Assembly: GCA_964546285.1 (NCBI GenBank) | Contig: CAZJJK010000004.1 | Span: 17,000 to 80,999 of the forward strand | DNA: 64,000 nt | Origin: CAZJJK01 sp964546285 | GTDB taxonomy: Bacteria; Spirochaetota; Spirochaetia; Treponematales; Breznakiellaceae | Reading direction: 5' to 3' | Shown here: piece after piece, positions 32,866-42,973 of the stretch | Layout: every line of letters begins with the position of its first letter | Position numbering within the stretch: the stretch's first letter is position 1 | Notes under the pieces: generated by a model | Told to the model about the DNA's origin: nothing | Database searches by the model: none | The model's input: the letters and a program-made list of their open reading frames with translations, nothing else | Program-made: the position numbers and the translations under genes

Positions 32866-34391
32866 CAAAACCAGTGATGCTTTCCACGATCGACGTTCAG
32901 AAGTTTAATACACTGATCGAGATCAATACTTTGATAAACTCGAACTATACGGATTTACGTTCTTTATTGACGCAAATTCTTGAATCAGCTACGCGTTTAT
33001 CAGAAGGAGACGCCTCCAGTCTACTCTTAGTCGATTCTGTGGCTAATAAACTTTACTTTGAGATTGCTTTAGGCTCTAAGGGGTCTGATGTTAAGAAATT
33101 TTCTTTAAATATTGGAGAGGGTATTGCTGGCTGGGTCGCTCAACACAATACGTCATTAATTGTAAATGACGCTGAAAGCGATAAACGTTGGTTCGCCGAT
33201 ATTTCTAAACAAGTTGATTTTCCGACACGCACAATGTTGGCTGTCCCGATGAGAATCAAAGATAAATGCGTTGGCGTTATTGAGTTACTTAATAAAAAGG
33301 ATGGGAAATATTTTTCCCAGGATGATTTACAGTGGCTTGAGATATTCGCCAATCAAGCGGCTTTGGCCATTCAAAACGCGCGAAATTATGAAAAAGCAAG
33401 AGAGGAAATTCACTTTTTACAGGATCAGATTCAGGTCGATAAGGGATATCATACCTTAATAGCCAAAAGCCCTATAATTCTTGAGAAGCTGGAAATTATC
33501 GATCGCGTGGCTAAAACCGATTCTTCTGTTCTTATATTGGGCGAAAGTGGTGTAGGTAAAGAATTATTCGCAGAACAAATTCATTTGCGTAGCGCAAGAC
33601 GATCAGCTCCTTTTGTGAGAGTGAATTGTGCCGCTTTACCAGAAGGTTTGTTAGAAAGTGAATTGTTTGGTCATGTTAAAGGCGCATTTACCGATGCGGT
33701 TCAAAATAGACGTGGGCGTTTTGAAATAGCAGATGGCGGTACAATTTTTCTTGATGAAATTGGTGATTTACCATTAAAACTTCAAGCAAAGCTGTTACGG
33801 GTTATTCAACAAAAAACTTTTGAAAAAGTTGGATCAAGTGAATCCGTTTCTGTTAATGTACGAATTCTTGCGGCCACGAATAGAGATATTGAAAAACTTG
33901 TTGAGTATGGGGAATTCCGTAGCGATCTTTACTATCGTTTAAATGTATTACCCATATATATTCCTCCTTTAAGACAAAGGCCAGAAGATATTCCGGAACT
34001 CGCAAATTTCTTTCTAAAGAAATTTAGCAGAGAAACAAAGAAATCGTTTGATGGTTTTTCTGATGAAGCTTTGGAAGCTATCCTTTCTTATTCTTGGCCA
34101 GGAAATATACGTGAGCTTGAGAATTCTATAGAAAGAGCTTGTGTTATCTCAAAGGATAAATGGATACGTGGATCTGATTTATTAATTGAATCATCGGCCG
34201 TATCTGGACAGCGTGATAGCGAGAATAGAAACTTAAAAACCGCAATTAATGTATTCAAAAAACATTATATTCAAAAAGCCCTAGAGGATAATAATTGGAA
34301 TCAGACTGAGACCGCAAAGACATTAGATATTCAAAGAACATATCTTTCTCGGCTAATTAAGGAATTGGAGATTGTAATTACTAAGGAGTAA
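32862..34391 (+). CDS. GAF / AAA+ / Fis-type sigma54-dependent transcriptional regulator
   Basis: An N-terminal GAF domain (about 20-175) with GEGIAGWVAQHNTSLIVNDA and VPMRIKDKCVGVIELLN is joined by a short coiled linker. The AAA+ domain has Walker A GESGVGKE and Walker B GGTIFLDEIGDLP. The sigma54-contact loop reads GAFTDA instead of GAFTGA. An arginine-finger region with RSDLYYRLNVLPI and a C-terminal Fis helix-turn-helix with NQTETAKTLDIQRTYLSRLI follow. It is an enhancer-binding activator of the FhlA/NorR layout. The ligand of the GAF domain is unknown. The start is GTG overlapping the cmk-rpsA stop, or ATG at 32877. Confidence 0.9.
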   Translation: MTKPVMLSTIDVQKFNTLIEINTLINSNYTDLRSLLTQILESATRLSEGDASSLLLVDSVANKLYFEIALGSKGSDVKKFSLNIGEGIAGWVAQHNTSLIVNDAESDKRWFADISKQVDFPTRTMLAVPMRIKDKCVGVIELLNKKDGKYFSQDDLQWLEIFANQAALAIQNARNYEKAREEIHFLQDQIQVDKGYHTLIAKSPIILEKLEIIDRVAKTDSSVLILGESGVGKELFAEQIHLRSARRSAPFVRVNCAALPEGLLESELFGHVKGAFTDAVQNRRGRFEIADGGTIFLDEIGDLPLKLQAKLLRVIQQKTFEKVGSSESVSVNVRILAATNRDIEKLVEYGEFRSDLYYRLNVLPIYIPPLRQRPEDIPELANFFLKKFSRETKKSFDGFSDEALEAILSYSWPGNIRELENSIERACVISKDKWIRGSDLLIESSAVSGQRDSENRNLKTAINVFKKHYIQKALEDNNWNQTETAKTLDIQRTYLSRLIKELEIVITKE

Positions 34392-34397
34392 AGCATC

Positions 34398-35084
34398 ATG
34401 CCGTCCGCCACTGAAAACACAGATAAACTCTCCATCGCAGACGTAATTATTCAGTTTATTCAGTCTCATAGGCGTTTATTGACAATATTTGGGATATCTA
34501 TTGTTGCCATAATAGTAGTTATTTCAGTGTTATCTATTAGCACTGAGTACCTTAGGAATAAAGCTATAAGCATAGTTGAGGATTTTGCTTTACGAATTGA
34601 AAAAGTAAATGAATATGATGATGAGGAAAGCAAACTAGAAGCTTTAGTTACGATAACAGAAGAATTAAAAGCTTTTTCTATAAATTCTTCCGGCTTTCCA
34701 GCGGCTCGTTCCTGGTCGCTACTAGGTAATCTCTACGCTGAGCAAAAATTATGGGTAGAGGCACAAGATGCTTGGCTGAATTCCGCAAATGCCTTGCCAA
34801 AAAGTTTGATCGCGCCTTCCGTTTTGTATGATGCTGCTGTAGCAGCTGAAGAAAGCGGCGATAATGCTAAAGCGATTGAGCTATATCAACGTATAGCTAA
34901 TGAATACAATGAATCATTCGTGTTATTACCCCGTGTCTATTTCGCGATTGGTCGGCTTAGTGAGAATCAAGGAGATAGCAAAGCTGCCTTAGAAGCGTAT
35001 AAAAAAATGGTTGAGGAATGGCCAAGTAGCGGTTGGACAAAAATCGCTAATGGGCGTATAATTATGCTTGCGGAAACAAATTAA
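34398..35084 (+). CDS. Membrane-anchored TPR protein
   Basis: The N-terminus is cytoplasmic and short. One transmembrane helix (LLTIFGISIVAIIVVISVLSI, about 32-52) is followed by helical repeats with WSLLGNLYAEQKLWVEAQDAW, SVLYDAAVAAEESGDNAKAIELY and FAIGRLSENQGDSKAALEAYK. The layout (N-terminal anchor plus periplasmic TPR) resembles YfgM-type proteins, but I cannot assign it firmly. The ATG follows AAGGAG with a 6-nt gap after the regulator gene, so the two are probably co-transcribed. Confidence 0.75.
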   Translation: MPSATENTDKLSIADVIIQFIQSHRRLLTIFGISIVAIIVVISVLSISTEYLRNKAISIVEDFALRIEKVNEYDDEESKLEALVTITEELKAFSINSSGFPAARSWSLLGNLYAEQKLWVEAQDAWLNSANALPKSLIAPSVLYDAAVAAEESGDNAKAIELYQRIANEYNESFVLLPRVYFAIGRLSENQGDSKAALEAYKKMVEEWPSSGWTKIANGRIIMLAETN

Positions 35085-35144
35085 ATTTCTTCTAGCTTGC
35101 AAAACCTGGGGGATGCCGCGAAATAATATTAGGTGAGGGGCGGT

Positions 35145-37559
35145 ATGGCCAAGAAGCGCGCAAAAGTATTTGAGACCAAATATTTTGGTTTCGTTATCGC
35201 GGCTTTTATAGTCTTATTGATCACTATCCTTGATATAGGAACTAATATTTTTGAGCAACTCAACACTAAGACCGTAGATTTACATTTTGTGTTAAAAAAC
35301 ATAATAACATCCACATCAGTCCAAGAAGGGGTGACAATAACCGCTAGAAATCCGAAAATATCTGAGGATCTAATTATTATAGGTATTGACTCAAAAAGTC
35401 TCGCAAAATTTGGGAAATGGCCTTTTCCAAGATCAATACATGCAAATTTGATTGACTCTTTCTCTCGTATAAAAGATCAATCGGATCGTGAAGCTTCCTT
35501 ATTTGTTGATGTTTTTATCATTGAACCTGATCCCAAAGCCTCAGATGATGCGCGTCTCGTTCGTAGTATCGATGAATCTGGTCGTGTCTATATGGAAACT
35601 GTTCTTGATACTACTATTTCAGATTATGATTCTTATGAAACTATGCTAGCTCGGCAAATGGCCCTTATAGAGTCTTCTGGTTCAATTAATAATATATCTG
35701 GTCCCTGGAGAGAGATGCGCGAATTCCTTGGTGTCCAGGCTCCTTTGATTCCCTACGGGGAAGCAATAAAAGGATATGGACACGCTAATTACACGCAAGA
35801 TTTTGATGAGATATATCGGAAACAAGCACTTATTGCTAAATTCGCTATAGAAATTGAAAAAATTCCTATAGATAACCTTATTCCTGGATTTAATGTTGAT
35901 GTTAGTAAATTTGAACGTTTAGCATGGATTGATTCAGAAGGTCTTATAAGAAATATATCCACTCCCATTAGCGAAGCTTCATTAGTAAAATTAAAAAAAG
36001 AGATGGAAAAAGCAGCTCCACAAGTGATAATTGATCAGGACGGTGATGGTATTCCTGAACAGAGTTATTTTATCGTTCGTAAATACAAAGACTATTTTAT
36101 TCCTTCCATTACACTTACTTTGGCAATGGATTATTTTGGCGTTGATAATGATGATGTTGAGATTGTTTTAGGGAAACACATTAAACTACAAGGTATTACA
36201 AAATTTGATTCTTCTACCGGTCAAAGATTGCCATATGAAATTACTATGGAGTTTGACAAATACAACGAAGACGGAGACCTAATAAAACCTGGAAAGCATA
36301 AAATACTAAGCGATCTTATTATTCCTATAAATGAAAATGGTGAAATGCTCATAAATTATATGGGATATAGATCATCATCATCTATTGATGGTTATCAAAC
36401 TTTTCCTGTTCGTTCTTATTCTAGTTACGCAAGTCAAGTTCCAGGTTTAAATCCTGATTCTTGGCCGCGGACAAAAGCTGTTGGCGGTAAAATTCTGATG
36501 GTTGGTCCTTTTGCTGATGGCATTGCGCAAGATGAAAAGCCAACTCCTTTTGGTCTTATGTTTGGAATCGAAATACATACTAATTCATTAAATACGATAT
36601 TAATGAATAATTTCTTACGACCGGTTTCAATGTGGATTGATTTAGCGTTATTAGTACTTTTGGTTTTTATTGTCGCGTTATTAAGCTCGCGGTTTTCAAC
36701 CTTGCTTTCTTTCTTTTCTGTTCTTTTCGGTTCTGCCATATATTTTCTTGTTGTAACTTTCATATTTGAATATTCATCACTAATAGTTGATTTTTCTAAG
36801 GTTTCTTTAGGAATGGCTTTTACTTTTATCGCTATAATATCATACAGAGCTATGACAGAAGAACGCGATAAACGTCAAATACGAGAAACTTTTGGAAAAT
36901 ATGTTAGTCCAAAAGTGGTTGATCAAATATTAGAACATCCACCTGAATTGGGTGGGGTAGACAAGGATCTTACTGTACTTTTTTCTGATATACGCGGTTT
37001 CACAACACTTTCAGAAAATATGACTCCACAAGAATTAGTAAATCATCTAAATGTTTATCTAACTTCTATGACGGACCTAATATTGGAATATGGTGGGACC
37101 TTGGATAAATATGTTGGTGACGAGGTAATGTGTTTCTGGGGAGCGCCATTACCTCAGGCGGATCATGCTATTTTATCCTGTAAATGCGCTCTTCGTCAGA
37201 TGGAGAAATTGCACGAACTTAATATGGGCTGGCCTGAATCAAAACGTATAAATATTGGTATAGGTCTTAATTCAGGGATTATGACTGTTGGTAATATGGG
37301 CTCGCCTGGCCGTATGAATTATACGTTAATGGGTGATAATGTTAATCTTGGTGCTCGCCTTGAGGGTACTAACAAGCAATATGGCACTAATATAATTATT
37401 AGTGAATTTACATTTGGTATGGTAAAAGACCATTTTATTGTTCGTGAGCTTGATAATATTAGGGTGAAGGGTAAGAATAAGCCGGTTCTAATCTATGAAC
37501 TTGTTGATTGCGTTGATTCGCTTGATCCTCCAAAACTTGAGAATAAGAAGCATAAGTAG
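35145..37559 (+). CDS. CHASE2-domain class III adenylate cyclase
   Basis: The membrane enzyme should make cAMP in response to an extracytoplasmic signal. A first helix (FVIAAFIVLLITILDI) precedes a large CHASE2 sensor (about 50-470) with IIGIDSKSLAKFGKWPFPRS. Three helices follow around 490-575. The cyclase domain has LFSDIRGFT (metal Asp), DKYVGDEVMCFW (second metal Asp; the Lys favours ATP) and YTLMGDNVNLGARLEG. The sensor holds a DQDGDGIPE segment that looks like a Ca2+-binding loop. ATG 35145 is preferred over GTG 35133 because AGGTGAGGGG lies just upstream. 804 residues. Confidence 0.9.
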   Translation: MAKKRAKVFETKYFGFVIAAFIVLLITILDIGTNIFEQLNTKTVDLHFVLKNIITSTSVQEGVTITARNPKISEDLIIIGIDSKSLAKFGKWPFPRSIHANLIDSFSRIKDQSDREASLFVDVFIIEPDPKASDDARLVRSIDESGRVYMETVLDTTISDYDSYETMLARQMALIESSGSINNISGPWREMREFLGVQAPLIPYGEAIKGYGHANYTQDFDEIYRKQALIAKFAIEIEKIPIDNLIPGFNVDVSKFERLAWIDSEGLIRNISTPISEASLVKLKKEMEKAAPQVIIDQDGDGIPEQSYFIVRKYKDYFIPSITLTLAMDYFGVDNDDVEIVLGKHIKLQGITKFDSSTGQRLPYEITMEFDKYNEDGDLIKPGKHKILSDLIIPINENGEMLINYMGYRSSSSIDGYQTFPVRSYSSYASQVPGLNPDSWPRTKAVGGKILMVGPFADGIAQDEKPTPFGLMFGIEIHTNSLNTILMNNFLRPVSMWIDLALLVLLVFIVALLSSRFSTLLSFFSVLFGSAIYFLVVTFIFEYSSLIVDFSKVSLGMAFTFIAIISYRAMTEERDKRQIRETFGKYVSPKVVDQILEHPPELGGVDKDLTVLFSDIRGFTTLSENMTPQELVNHLNVYLTSMTDLILEYGGTLDKYVGDEVMCFWGAPLPQADHAILSCKCALRQMEKLHELNMGWPESKRINIGIGLNSGIMTVGNMGSPGRMNYTLMGDNVNLGARLEGTNKQYGTNIIISEFTFGMVKDHFIVRELDNIRVKGKNKPVLIYELVDCVDSLDPPKLENKKHK

Positions 37560-38286
37560 GAATATTTTCCTACTTAAGTTTGCTTCAATTGCCACATTAT
37601 TTCTATTTTCATGTGGTCTTGAGGATTATCCCTATTTATATTCTAATGCAATGATTATCACTTCAGAAGATCCTTGGAAAATTGAGTTTAAAATTCCAAA
37701 GAGCTCATCAAACCAAAATCTTGATTCTACTCACTTCAAAGGGTATAAAATATTATATCGTATATATCCAATTAAAGAAGGCTTAACAGCTCGCTCATCT
37801 GATGAGACGCTAATTAATACTATTAATAATTCAGCTCAGACAACGATAGCGGTACGTATGCTCGATAAGGCTGGATTAGCATTTGAGCCCTTGTGTATCG
37901 GAGATATTAATTCAGGTGATTATATTGGCTTGATGGATATAGAGAATATCGATTACATAAGCGCCTTAAGCGATGATATTAAAGTTACAATTGATTTTAA
38001 CGGACTCGTTTCTCCTAATAACAATGGTTTTGCTACTCTTTCAATTTTGAATGGCAACGATGAAAAGAGATATAGAATATTACGCGCGTATAGTAATTAT
38101 ACAGATTTGGCACCAGTAGACATATCGACAACTGATGGTGATTTTGATTGGGATAATACGATAGGTGAGTATAACGGAATGGAAATGCTAATTTATGTTG
38201 TTTCTTATGGTATAAATCTTAATGATGGAGCTTCTACTATTTACAGTACCGCACAAAAAGTGGGACTACTAAATCTTCAATTATAG
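37537..38286 (+). CDS. Putative lipoprotein
   Basis: A basic n-region (RIRSISRN), a hydrophobic core and the lipobox-like LFLFSC predict lipidation at the Cys encoded at 37612-37614. About 225 mature residues follow without a recognised domain; they are Ser/Asn-rich and probably beta-structured. The start is uncertain. The ATG at 37495 would overlap the cyclase gene by 65 nt and give an overlong signal, while the TTG at 37537 gives a normal one of 26 residues. No clear ribosome binding site is visible for either. It is the last gene of the + run, convergent with rodA. Confidence 0.65.
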   Translation: MRIRSISRNIFLLKFASIATLFLFSCGLEDYPYLYSNAMIITSEDPWKIEFKIPKSSSNQNLDSTHFKGYKILYRIYPIKEGLTARSSDETLINTINNSAQTTIAVRMLDKAGLAFEPLCIGDINSGDYIGLMDIENIDYISALSDDIKVTIDFNGLVSPNNNGFATLSILNGNDEKRYRILRAYSNYTDLAPVDISTTDGDFDWDNTIGEYNGMEMLIYVVSYGINLNDGASTIYSTAQKVGLLNLQL

Positions 38287-38412
38287 TTGCCTTATTACTA
38301 TTTGGAGGAGACATAATAAAGTAGGGACTAAAAAAATATTGTATATACTGCCTATAATGTATATTCTGTCTACTTATAAGTTATGTATGTATTATTTGTT
38401 ACATAATATAGA

Positions 38413-39723
38413 TTAATGATCAAATCGTCTAATGTAAATAGATAATGAAATACCAATTCCTATCATGGCTGTTAATAATGATGATCCACCATAAGAAAGA
38501 AATATCAATGGAATTCCAGTGATTGGCATAACTCCCATTGTCATACCAACATTAATAAAAAAATGAAACCAATATATTGCTGATAATCCACATACAATAT
38601 AGGAACCAAATCTATCAGTTGTCTGTTTAATTATTAAGCAAAGTCTTACTAAGATAATAAAATATAAGGAGAAAACTACTAATCCCCCAAAGAAGCCCCA
38701 TTCCTCTGAAAAAATAGAAAATATAAAATCTGTACTCTGTTGTGGAAGATAACGATAATGACTTTGAGTCCCAAGAAGATAACCTTTACCGAATAAGCCA
38801 CCTGAACCTATAGCTGTTATTGATTGAATAATATTCCAACCAGCGCCTAATGGATCAATCTCTGGATTTAAAAATACTATCAAACGCATAATTTGATATT
38901 CTTTTAAAACTTGTCGAGCGATATAGGATAAAATAAAGGAAATTGATAAAGATGAAACAATATAAGAGATCCAAAAGAAGTATCTCTTATTAAATTTTTT
39001 GTTCCCATAAATCGATATAATCGATATTAGAAATAAGATTGAAGTAAAAATAATTACAGCACGATCATCACTAATAACCTGTAATAAGCTATAACGGTTA
39101 TTTAAGAAATATTGATGCCATAAAGGTAATACTGTGAGGATAGCTGTGAATAAAAATATCAATAATAGATATGATAAATATCTAATAGGTAATCCCGCGA
39201 TGAAAATCATAAAAAATAAAATGGGAAAAAATACAAGAGCTGTTCCTAAGTCAGGTTGAGATAGTATTAGTGCAACTGGAATAAGTACAATAATCCCTGA
39301 TATAAGAATACGTCTTATATTTGAATGATCACGTTTTGATTGTTCTAAATATCTAGCAAGATAAATAATTGTGATTATTTTCGCTAATTCTGAAGGCTGT
39401 ATACCCATTGAACCTATACCAATCCAAGATCTTGAGCCATTAACTACTCTTCCAAAAAAACGTGTATACAGGAGAAGTAAAACCATGACAATATATATAT
39501 AATGAGCGGAATTGAATATTTTTCTATAGTCAAATATTGCGATGGTAAACATAACAAAAACGCTAAGTATAAGCCAGATAGATTGCTTAATATGTTCATT
39601 TGAAACCAACGTACCAGTAGATGTTATATTTGATGAATATATAAATAATATTCCAACGATTGATAATAATATAGTTGAAAGAAATAAAATGAAATCAATA
39701 TCGCGTAAGCGGCTTAATTTCAT
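38413..39723 (-). CDS. rodA: Rod shape-determining protein RodA (SEDS glycosyltransferase)
   Basis: RodA polymerises lipid II into glycan strands during cell elongation, with PBP2 as transpeptidase partner. The 436-residue polytopic protein starts with RDIDFILFLSTILLSIVGIL and carries SEDS marks: VNGSRSWIGIGSMGIQPSELAK, LSQPDLGTALVFFPI, GSGGLFGKGYLLGTQSHYRYLP, STDFIFSIFSEEWGF and a final FLSYGGSSLL. It lies last in the TPR-mreB-mreC-mreD-mrdA-rodA operon and overlaps mrdA by 4 nt. Confidence 0.95.
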   Translation of the reverse strand: MKLSRLRDIDFILFLSTILLSIVGILFIYSSNITSTGTLVSNEHIKQSIWLILSVFVMFTIAIFDYRKIFNSAHYIYIVMVLLLLYTRFFGRVVNGSRSWIGIGSMGIQPSELAKIITIIYLARYLEQSKRDHSNIRRILISGIIVLIPVALILSQPDLGTALVFFPILFFMIFIAGLPIRYLSYLLLIFLFTAILTVLPLWHQYFLNNRYSLLQVISDDRAVIIFTSILFLISIISIYGNKKFNKRYFFWISYIVSSLSISFILSYIARQVLKEYQIMRLIVFLNPEIDPLGAGWNIIQSITAIGSGGLFGKGYLLGTQSHYRYLPQQSTDFIFSIFSEEWGFFGGLVVFSLYFIILVRLCLIIKQTTDRFGSYIVCGLSAIYWFHFFINVGMTMGVMPITGIPLIFLSYGGSSLLTAMIGIGISLSIYIRRFDH

Positions 39724-41606
39724 TCTCGTCTCTCCCTTTCTGGCACTAAATAATTGAATCCTAAAGCATCAATAGCTTGATTATAATCTTGATTTGAGAA
39801 AATACCTTGAAATATGATTGTAGCAGCATATGGAGCCCACCATTCCCAAGGATTAGAAGCCTCAACAATAATAGAAACAATAATTTGTTCTTGAATATTT
39901 TCAGGATTAGGCTCAAATGGAGCAAAAGCAACAAACCATGAATGCCAACGATCAGTTAATCCAACTTCGCCAGTACCAGTTTTCCCGGCAATTTGAACAG
40001 CATTTATATCAAGGGGAAATTTTGCTGTTCCCTCAGTAATAACCGCACGCATGTTTTCTTTAACAACTTCAAATACTTCCAAATCTATAGTTGAACGCTG
40101 ATAAACACTTGGCTTAACTGATTTAGTAATAGAACCAGATATAGGATCCCTAACTTCTTTTAAGACATGTGGAGTGTAGATAACACCTTCATTTACTATC
40201 ATTGAAGCAATATTAGCCATTTGGAGCGGAGTTGCAAGTAAATAACCCTGACCAATTGAAAGGTTCATTGTATCGCCATCTAGCCATTTTTCATGAAACC
40301 GTCTTTCCTTCCATTGTGGCGTTGGAATGAAACCAGATATTTCTCCAGGTAAATCAATGCCAGACGAAGATCCTAAACCGAATTCACGAGAATATAGAAC
40401 AATGTTTTCAATTCCAAGGAAATCTCTTCCAACAGTCCAAAAATAAATATCACAAGACTGAGCAAGAGCTCCTTTTAAATTCAAAAAGCCATGTCCTGGC
40501 TTCTTTATATGGCAACGAAATAATCGGTCTCCATAAAATACCTCACCTTCACATTCTATATTCGCCTCAGGAGGAAACGCGTTTTCTTGAAGTATAGCGG
40601 ATGACATAATAATCTTGAAAGTTGATGCGGGCGGATAATTTGATTGAATAGAACGATTTAATAGCGGCTTTCTTGTATCGTCAAGAAGGCTTTGATATGC
40701 GGATCCACCAATTGATTGGTTAAAAACATTAGGGTCGTACCAAGGATAAGAAACCATAGCTAAGATTTCGCCGGTGGAAGGACGAAGAATAACAATTGAT
40801 CCCATCCGTTCACCAAGAGCTTTTTCCGCTAAATTTTGAATAGAGCTGTCAATTGTTAATACTAAGTTTTCTCCAGGAATGGGCGGTACAATATAATTAT
40901 CTTTACTATCCGCAATTGGTCTTCCTCTGGCGTCAACTGTTCTTATTTCACGCCCATCTTTACCTCGTAAAATTTCATCGTATTGTTTTTCAATTCCACT
41001 CTTTCCAATAACGTCACCAGCCTGGTAGCCTTTATTATATAGCACTTTCAACTCTTCTTTTGTTATATCACCTACATAGCCAACTATATGAGATAGACTG
41101 CCTGAATCAACAAAATTTCTAATTGGCTTAGATTGCCAAGAGACACCTGGTAACTCATCTATCCTTTCACCAATACAGCTAATTTTCTCAAAGCTAACAT
41201 TTGACATTACTTCAATAGATTGATACATCCTATAAGTTGATGGAGGAATTTTTATGTTTATTTGATCAATTGATATACCGAGTAATTCAGCAAGCAAAGA
41301 AAAAGTAGTTTCAATCCGATCCGATGGAATCTCAGCTGGAATAATTCTTACAGCGAATGAATCAATATTTAGTACTAACGGAAGATTATAATTACTGTCA
41401 AATATTTCTCCCCTTTGCGCGGGAATAGTATATGTTCTACGTGAGATTGTTTGGGCTTTAGATTTATATAATTCTCCGCTTAGAATTTGCATTGAAAACA
41501 ATTTATAAATATACAATGAAAAAGAAACAACGAATAAAAAAAATAAGAATAAAATGCGTTTATTTGATCGCGCAACATTATCAGAATTATCAACGCGATT
41601 CATCAA
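39720..41606 (-). CDS. mrdA: Penicillin-binding protein 2 (class B transpeptidase)
   Basis: PBP2 crosslinks peptidoglycan in the elongasome. One N-terminal anchor helix (about 17-37) precedes the dimerisation domain with IPAQRGEIFDSNYNLPL and RGKDGREIRTVDARGR. The transpeptidase domain has the SxxK motif STFK with Ser328, the second motif as SCD in LAQSCDIYFW and the third as KTGTGE. The 628-residue length is normal. Overlaps of 4 nt with both mreD and rodA point to one polycistronic message. Confidence 0.95.
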   Translation of the reverse strand: MMNRVDNSDNVARSNKRILFLFFLFVVSFSLYIYKLFSMQILSGELYKSKAQTISRRTYTIPAQRGEIFDSNYNLPLVLNIDSFAVRIIPAEIPSDRIETTFSLLAELLGISIDQINIKIPPSTYRMYQSIEVMSNVSFEKISCIGERIDELPGVSWQSKPIRNFVDSGSLSHIVGYVGDITKEELKVLYNKGYQAGDVIGKSGIEKQYDEILRGKDGREIRTVDARGRPIADSKDNYIVPPIPGENLVLTIDSSIQNLAEKALGERMGSIVILRPSTGEILAMVSYPWYDPNVFNQSIGGSAYQSLLDDTRKPLLNRSIQSNYPPASTFKIIMSSAILQENAFPPEANIECEGEVFYGDRLFRCHIKKPGHGFLNLKGALAQSCDIYFWTVGRDFLGIENIVLYSREFGLGSSSGIDLPGEISGFIPTPQWKERRFHEKWLDGDTMNLSIGQGYLLATPLQMANIASMIVNEGVIYTPHVLKEVRDPISGSITKSVKPSVYQRSTIDLEVFEVVKENMRAVITEGTAKFPLDINAVQIAGKTGTGEVGLTDRWHSWFVAFAPFEPNPENIQEQIIVSIIVEASNPWEWWAPYAATIIFQGIFSNQDYNQAIDALGFNYLVPERERRE

Positions 41607-42106
41607 TTATCCTTTTTTAAGTTGAGTACAGAGGAGAATAATTTAAGAAAGGCGAATACAGCTGGAGCAATAAGTCCATTATATAATAATTCAAACCAAA
41701 AAACTGACGCTGATAGACCATATCCCGAAGAAACAAGCGGAAACAGAACCCCGATAAACCATGCGATTATCACTTTTAGAAATGTAGCTAAAATGCATAA
41801 GACTATTGGTAAAACAGCAATATCTAAAAAGAAACTCCCCTTAAGAAAACCCATCAATGCGCCAATACATGTTCTTAACAACGCGTTAAATCCTAATGGG
41901 GCTATAGAAATAAAGTCAATTAATAAGCCTGATGTAAAACCAGTGACCTGCCCTACCATGCTACCATTAATATATGCGCTATAAACAATGATGCAAAGCG
42001 CGATATCAGGGATAGCCTTAAACGCTTCAATACGTGACAATATAGCGGATTGTATTAAAGCAGCGAATAAAGATAGTATCGTTGGCCAGATTATTACCTT
42101 AACCAT
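41603..42106 (-). CDS. mreD: Rod shape-determining protein MreD
   Basis: MreD is a small membrane component of the elongasome. The 167 residues form about five hydrophobic helices. The family-like stretch IPDIALCIIVYSAYINGSMVGQVTGFTSG is followed by LIDFISIAPLGFNALLRTCIG. Sequence conservation is low in this family, so the call also rests on position between mreC and mrdA. It overlaps mreC by 8 nt and mrdA by 4 nt. Confidence 0.9.
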   Translation of the reverse strand: MVKVIIWPTILSLFAALIQSAILSRIEAFKAIPDIALCIIVYSAYINGSMVGQVTGFTSGLLIDFISIAPLGFNALLRTCIGALMGFLKGSFFLDIAVLPIVLCILATFLKVIIAWFIGVLFPLVSSGYGLSASVFWFELLYNGLIAPAVFAFLKLFSSVLNLKKDN

Positions 42107-42968
42107 CTATATTCTCCATCTCAGCGTCAATTACAAATACATATTCAATTCTAGAAAATTCTAAAGGGCTTTCAATTTCCAACTCTAGAGATGAATCATT
42201 TTCTTTACTAAGTACTCCTATTACTCTTCCGATATGTATTTCACTTGGAAATACACGACCAAGGCCGGAAGTAACCACAACATCACCATACTTTATATCG
42301 TCTTTTGCTCTATTTTTAATATATCTTACTACTAAAGGGGTATCCACGCCGCCTTGACCAAAGAGTATTCCTTCATAACGTGAATTTACTAAACGAACTG
42401 ATATATTTGAAGACACATCATACAATGGCATTACTAGACTTTCAGTTCGACTAACTTGTACTACTTTTCCTAATAAGCCCTGTAAACCATCCTGGTATGC
42501 TATTACAGGCATATTGCGTCGAATGCCATGCTTAGAGCCTTTATCTATTGAATACGCTGAGAAAATATTGTCTGGTTCCTTGCCAATAATCCGTGCGGCA
42601 ATATGACGGTATTTAATTTCAGTTGAATAACCAAGCTGCTCTTTAAGCCGTGCGTTTTCAGAACGTACTTCAGCAACATCCCTCTCTAACATTTCATAAC
42701 GGCTAAATCGTTCGGATAAATCCAAATATTCAGCACGCAGTGTGGTTAATTCTTTTATAGACCCAATAGTTTTCGCAATTGTTGAAGCCGCTGTCGATAT
42801 ACCAATACGTAATCCCGAGAATACTGTTCTACCATACTCTTGGATATCAATTACAAAACTTCTAGTAGAGAGCACTAGTAAAGCAAACGATATTATTGTG
42901 AGTAAGAGAAATACATATACAGTAATGCCACGTCGTTTAGTAGGCGGACTTGTAACATTCAAACGCAT
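42099..42968 (-). CDS. mreC: Rod shape-determining protein MreC
   Basis: MreC links the cytoplasmic MreB filament to the periplasmic synthesis enzymes. A single N-terminal helix (VYVFLLLTIISFALLVLS, about 18-35) is followed by a coiled coil (about 75-115, LRAEYLDLSERFSRYEMLER) and the two-barrel MreC domain with VIAYQDGLQGLLGKVVQV and YGDVVVTSGLGRVFP. 289 residues is normal. It starts 5 nt after the mreB stop. Confidence 0.94.
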   Translation of the reverse strand: MRLNVTSPPTKRRGITVYVFLLLTIISFALLVLSTRSFVIDIQEYGRTVFSGLRIGISTAASTIAKTIGSIKELTTLRAEYLDLSERFSRYEMLERDVAEVRSENARLKEQLGYSTEIKYRHIAARIIGKEPDNIFSAYSIDKGSKHGIRRNMPVIAYQDGLQGLLGKVVQVSRTESLVMPLYDVSSNISVRLVNSRYEGILFGQGGVDTPLVVRYIKNRAKDDIKYGDVVVTSGLGRVFPSEIHIGRVIGVLSKENDSSLELEIESPLEFSRIEYVFVIDAEMENIDG

Positions 42969-42973
42969 TATTA

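Noticed and set aside
38287..38412. Terminator between the lipoprotein gene and rodA
   Set aside because: There is only an AT-rich TTATGTA/TACATAA pairing without GC stem or clear T-run; too weak to list.
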